Shown piece after piece: positions 5,546 to 8,017 of a stretch of 8,017 nucleotides of DNA. Within the stretch, counting starts at the first letter, position 1; every line of letters starts with the position of its first letter. The stretch covers positions 2,597 through 10,613 of the forward strand of contig DAWR01000002.1 in assembly GCA_002506015.1 (NCBI GenBank), given 5' to 3'. Source of the stretch: Candidatus Methanogasteraceae archaeon UBA261. Its GTDB lineage: Archaea; Halobacteriota; Methanosarcinia; Methanosarcinales; Methanogasteraceae. The notes under the pieces were generated by a model, which was given only the letters and a program-made list of their open reading frames with translations, was not told the origin of the DNA and made no database searches. Made by a program: the position numbers and the translations under genes.

Positions 5546-7078
5546 TCAATCGAATGCGAAGCTGAATATTCTGCTGATGAATGTGGACACCGTCTTTGTT
5601 ATTGGTGTCATTGTTTCATTTGCAGCGGCAGAGCTCGCGGTTTTGAGGTTCCGGGCAGCGTCAACCACACTAACTGTTGCAATGTCAGACGCGGTAGTAT
5701 CCTGGTATCCGTATAGATCGGTAAAACTGGCTTTAGCCGGCGGTAGTGCAATACTACCTGTCGAATTGATTCTTACGCGGTAAGAAAAACGCTGGGTGTC
5801 ACCTTCATCCAATGCCACTTCCTTCAAGCCCGTGATGCCGTCCAGCAGGGTTATGTGTTCATTTTCCGGTATGGTGTCGCTCACATCAACCGTGGCTTGA
5901 AGGCTGCCCGTGTTCCGGATGTGCACAGTTACCTCAACCACATCCCCACATAATATCTCTGTTTGATTCACTGTCTTGGTCAGGTTGATCTGCGCAGCAC
6001 ACGCCGTGATCTGTGATCGGTTTGAAATTGATGTGGAACTATAATTTTTTCCGCATAAACTCCAGTTGGCTGTAGCAACCGGGATCTTACATGCCCCCAT
6101 AGATAGAGGTTTCATCGAATAAGAAAACTGCCTCTTTTCGTTTGGAGTTAGATTCAGTGTCCATTTCAGACTCAAATCATCTTCCAGCGTAAAGTTCTCC
6201 GGAAGGCAGTCTGTGAGTTCAATACAGTTGATGTCGATCAAACCGGGATTGAGAACCGTAAGATTCACGGTAGCGCAGGAAGCGATTGAACTGTTTGAAT
6301 CGCTATAATTGTTGAAACGGTCGCCATGTAGATATACTGATTCAGTCACTGTTTTTTCGAGTTCAAGCATCTTCCAGCAGGGCAACACCGTGATTGATTT
6401 CGAAGCAGAGATGGTGTGTTTCTCATTGTCCCAGCTCTTGCCGGATGCGTTGGCTGTGATTTCGAATGACCGTTTCTCCATCAGGTAAGGTATCTTAAGA
6501 TATATGTCGATTGTTTCCGAACGGTATCTTGCGATCTCGTCGAAATTGTGAGCTAAGTTCTTTATTGTCCGCATACCACCGGTGTTTAGATTGAGCTCCA
6601 CATCCTCAATTTTGCAGGTTCCGGTGTTCTTCAAGAGAACCTCCGCATGGATCTCATTATCCTCCGGGCACGGTGCCTCTTCATCGGTTGAGATTGATAA
6701 CTGGAGTTCCGGTCTGGCACGCAGACGCACTTCGATATCTGCTCGCGGATCATCTTCCTCATCACACCACGCAACCTCATAGCCGGTCACATTTACCACG
6801 GTCACATTGATCTCATCGTTGTAATCGATCGATTCATTCCCGGTCATAGAGTCTGTCATAACCACCTCTCCATCACGGTATATCTTTATGAGAACGAGAC
6901 CAGGGTCTACATTAAAACTACATGCCTCTACCGCAAACCCCTCTTTTACGAATTGGTCATGGAGATGAAGTGTATACTCATTTGCCTGCGCCCATTCGAC
7001 ATCTTCAGCTACAGCATGCCCCATCGACATGACTGCAATGAACAGCACCAGTGCATTGATAGAGGAGTTGTGTTTCAT
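5546..7078 (-). CDS. Secreted DUF11/CARDB-like repeat protein (COG1361 type)
   Basis: Extracellular protein of 510 residues. The ATG at 7078 is preferred because it places a clean signal peptide at the N-terminus (MKHNSSINALVLFIAVMSMG, cleavage after HAVA); the longer frame would use a TTG at 7105 and add nine residues from the leader. Residues 25-120 form an N-terminal beta domain of a kind common in archaeal surface proteins (LVLIKIYRDGEVVMTDS, NDEINVTVVNVTG). Residues about 122-230, 231-358 and 359-475 are three beta-sandwich repeats of the CARDB/DUF11 type; the last has the typical GDVVEVTVHIRNTGS and DTIPENEHIT. There are about 16 N-glycosylation sequons and recurring cysteines suited to disulfides. 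The tail STFISRIFSFAFD is short and amphipathic, not an obvious membrane anchor or sorting signal. It follows the 284-residue gene by 55 bases and is probably cotranscribed. Likely a surface stalk or adhesion component; the exact role is unknown. Confidence 0.85.
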   Translation of the reverse strand: MKHNSSINALVLFIAVMSMGHAVAEDVEWAQANEYTLHLHDQFVKEGFAVEACSFNVDPGLVLIKIYRDGEVVMTDSMTGNESIDYNDEINVTVVNVTGYEVAWCDEEDDPRADIEVRLRARPELQLSISTDEEAPCPEDNEIHAEVLLKNTGTCKIEDVELNLNTGGMRTIKNLAHNFDEIARYRSETIDIYLKIPYLMEKRSFEITANASGKSWDNEKHTISASKSITVLPCWKMLELEKTVTESVYLHGDRFNNYSDSNSSIASCATVNLTVLNPGLIDINCIELTDCLPENFTLEDDLSLKWTLNLTPNEKRQFSYSMKPLSMGACKIPVATANWSLCGKNYSSTSISNRSQITACAAQINLTKTVNQTEILCGDVVEVTVHIRNTGSLQATVDVSDTIPENEHITLLDGITGLKEVALDEGDTQRFSYRVRINSTGSIALPPAKASFTDLYGYQDTTASDIATVSVVDAARNLKTASSAAANETMTPITKTVSTFISRIFSFAFD

Positions 7079-7087
7079 TGTTCTCGC

Positions 7088-7126
7088 AAAAATAAAAATC
7101 AACAAACTGCTGTTTCCAGCAGCTTG
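7088..7126 (-). terminator. Hairpin plus U-tract between the two secreted-protein genes (attenuator-like)
   Basis: Read on the minus strand, CAAGCTGCTG (7126-7117), loop GAAA, CAGCAGTTTG (7112-7103) makes a 10-base-pair stem with one G-U pair. It is followed at once by TTGATTTTTATTTTT (7102-7088). This is an intrinsic-type terminator layout. The G-U pair becomes an A-C mismatch on the other strand, so it is best formed in minus-strand RNA. It lies 7 bases after the stop of the first gene and 9 bases before the second ATG, so partial termination would make the first protein in excess over the second. Confidence 0.65.
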
Positions 7127-7133
7127 TGATCGG

Positions 7134-7988
7134 TTATATTGCCTCGACCTCGAAGTCTATGCCGCCCTGATATGTGCCTGCTACAAGTCCTGCCGGATAA
7201 TCCAGCTTGAAATTGTGGCTGGCTAACGCCAGGGGATCGATAGTAGAGTCGATCTCAGTCGGTGTCACGGATAGCTGGGTGTCATCCACCCTTATATTCG
7301 ACACCGGGATCTCATTTGCACCACTAGTCATTGCGGTTCCCACCACCGATACTTTGATTCTCATCCCAACACCATCAGGGTCCGTATTGGTGATCTGGAT
7401 CGTGTTCTGGTCAGATGCCACGCTGTTTGTTCCCGGGGCGGATGCAGCGAAACTGACGGTCGTAAGTGCAGTTCCTGATCCATCCTTGACCTCAAAGCCC
7501 ATCAGCGGATTCTGGAATATCTCCCCGACCTCAATACCTTTATTGGTGGCGGATAAACCAGTGCTATCGGTTGCATTGACCAGCACGTGTTTAAGACCGC
7601 TTGTGGATGGTACAATCCACGTCGCTCCAAACGTTGCTGTGGTAGCGTCCACATCCACAACGTGGGTGAGTGGCACAACAGTATCATCCGCACTGATGGA
7701 CGCATCCTCCGAGAGTATCAGTTCGACCGTTGCGATATCGGATGCGCCGTTATCATCCGTTACATCGATTGTGACGTCGATCGGCTCTCCAGTGAAGCCA
7801 TAAGGTGTTATGCAGTCCCGGGTAATGCCCAGCGTGATGTTGTAACTCGTGGCGTTTATCACGGGTTCTGCGGTAGCCATCAGGCATATTGCATCGGTGC
7901 TAACCGGATATGTCGCGTTTGGCACACCGGCAGCAACGGATGCTGTCAGCGCAACAGCGATTACCAGCAGCAACATTCTTGATCTCAT
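7134..7988 (-). CDS. Secreted beta-rich surface protein, family not recognised
   Basis: A 284-residue exported protein. The signal peptide is clear (MRSRMLLLVIAVALTASVAA, mature protein probably from GVPNAT). The mature part is acidic, Thr/Ser/Val-rich and predicted to be mostly beta strand. Residues about 66-145 look like a cadherin- or Ig-like fold (PIDVTIDVTDDNGASDIATVEL; HVLVNATDSTGLSA). The C-terminal ~110 residues have IQITNTDPDGVGMRIKVSV and end LDYPAGLVAGTYQGGIDFEV, a strand pattern seen in surface-layer, pilin-like and WxL-like domains, though I cannot name the family. There are four N-glycosylation sequons and two cysteines near residues 34 and 60. No membrane anchor or sorting tail is seen. 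A consensus ribosome binding site precedes it and a terminator-like hairpin follows, consistent with high expression as the first gene of a two-gene unit. The start is well supported by the ribosome binding site and signal peptide. Confidence 0.8.
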   Translation of the reverse strand: MRSRMLLLVIAVALTASVAAGVPNATYPVSTDAICLMATAEPVINATSYNITLGITRDCITPYGFTGEPIDVTIDVTDDNGASDIATVELILSEDASISADDTVVPLTHVVDVDATTATFGATWIVPSTSGLKHVLVNATDSTGLSATNKGIEVGEIFQNPLMGFEVKDGSGTALTTVSFAASAPGTNSVASDQNTIQITNTDPDGVGMRIKVSVVGTAMTSGANEIPVSNIRVDDTQLSVTPTEIDSTIDPLALASHNFKLDYPAGLVAGTYQGGIDFEVEAI

Positions 7989-7996
7989 ATTGTTTT

Positions 7997-8002
7997 CCTC
8001 CT
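7997..8002 (-). promoter_or_regulatory. Strong Shine-Dalgarno sequence of the 284-residue secreted protein
   Basis: On the minus strand AGGAGG lies 8 bases before the ATG at 7988. It is by far the best ribosome binding site in the window; tnpB, lysE and the 510-residue gene have none or only weak ones. It fixes the start and suggests efficient translation. Confidence 0.85.
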
Positions 8003-8017
8003 TTTTATGTTTGTGTG

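Noticed and set aside
5546..5548. TGA read through as selenocysteine to extend the 510-residue protein
   Set aside because: No SECIS-like element was seen, and the downstream sequence changes frame shortly after, which suggests decay rather than recoding.
7079..7105. TTG start at 7105 for the 510-residue protein
   Set aside because: It would add MLIFIFART from the U-tract region ahead of the signal peptide and lies in the terminator-like leader; ATG 7078 gives a normal signal peptide.
7207..7803. Open frame of 198 codons on the plus strand
   Set aside because: It is antisense to the well-supported 284-residue secreted protein, which has a signal peptide and consensus ribosome binding site; the plus frame is an artefact of its Thr/Val/Asp codon use.

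Overview
The window looks archaeal, most likely a methanogen or anaerobic methanotroph of the Halobacteriota (Methanosarcinales or a related ANME-type lineage). The signs are an S-layer protein of the Methanosarcina duplication-domain type (PF07752 / TIGR01567 family), COG1361/DUF11-type secreted proteins rich in N-glycosylation sequons, a PGF-CTERM-like sorting tail, TATA-box-like promoters, and start sites with little or no Shine-Dalgarno sequence. No rRNA or tRNA gene was recognised, so the placement rests on protein families only.

Layout. (1) Positions 1-2173, plus strand: the 3' part of a large surface protein with one partial and one complete S-layer duplication domain, two nearly identical 100-residue modules and a C-terminal dockerin-type calcium motif; its 5' end is outside the window. 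(2) About 2250-3550, plus: a stand-alone IS605/IS1341-type element with a single tnpB (catalytic triad and zinc finger intact), matching hairpins at both ends and no tnpA. (3) 3565-4170, plus: a LysE/RhtB-family membrane exporter whose ATG lies only 14 bases beyond the element's right end. (4) 4171-4633: non-coding, with a possible tiny Cys-rich ORF and a 62-base imperfect palindrome. (5) 4634-5057, minus: a secreted protein gene that is broken or internally deleted; signal peptide and PGF-CTERM-like tail are in different frames. (6) 5058-5545: no convincing intact gene, but short coding-like stretches on the minus strand that look like debris. (7) 5546-7988, minus: a two-gene unit of secreted proteins, a 284-residue protein with a strong ribosome binding site followed by a 510-residue three-repeat DUF11/CARDB-like protein, separated by a hairpin plus U-tract that looks like a partial terminator.

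Taken together this is an accessory cell-envelope region. Four of the six protein genes encode extracellular or surface-anchored products, interrupted by a TnpB element. The dockerin on the first protein suggests non-covalent assembly with a cohesin partner encoded elsewhere. The TnpB guide predicted from the right end reads directly into the translation start of the exporter gene. The most notable points are the guide/exporter arrangement, the frame-broken PGF-CTERM gene, the S-layer/dockerin protein with its recent internal duplication, and the strand-specific attenuator between the two secreted genes.
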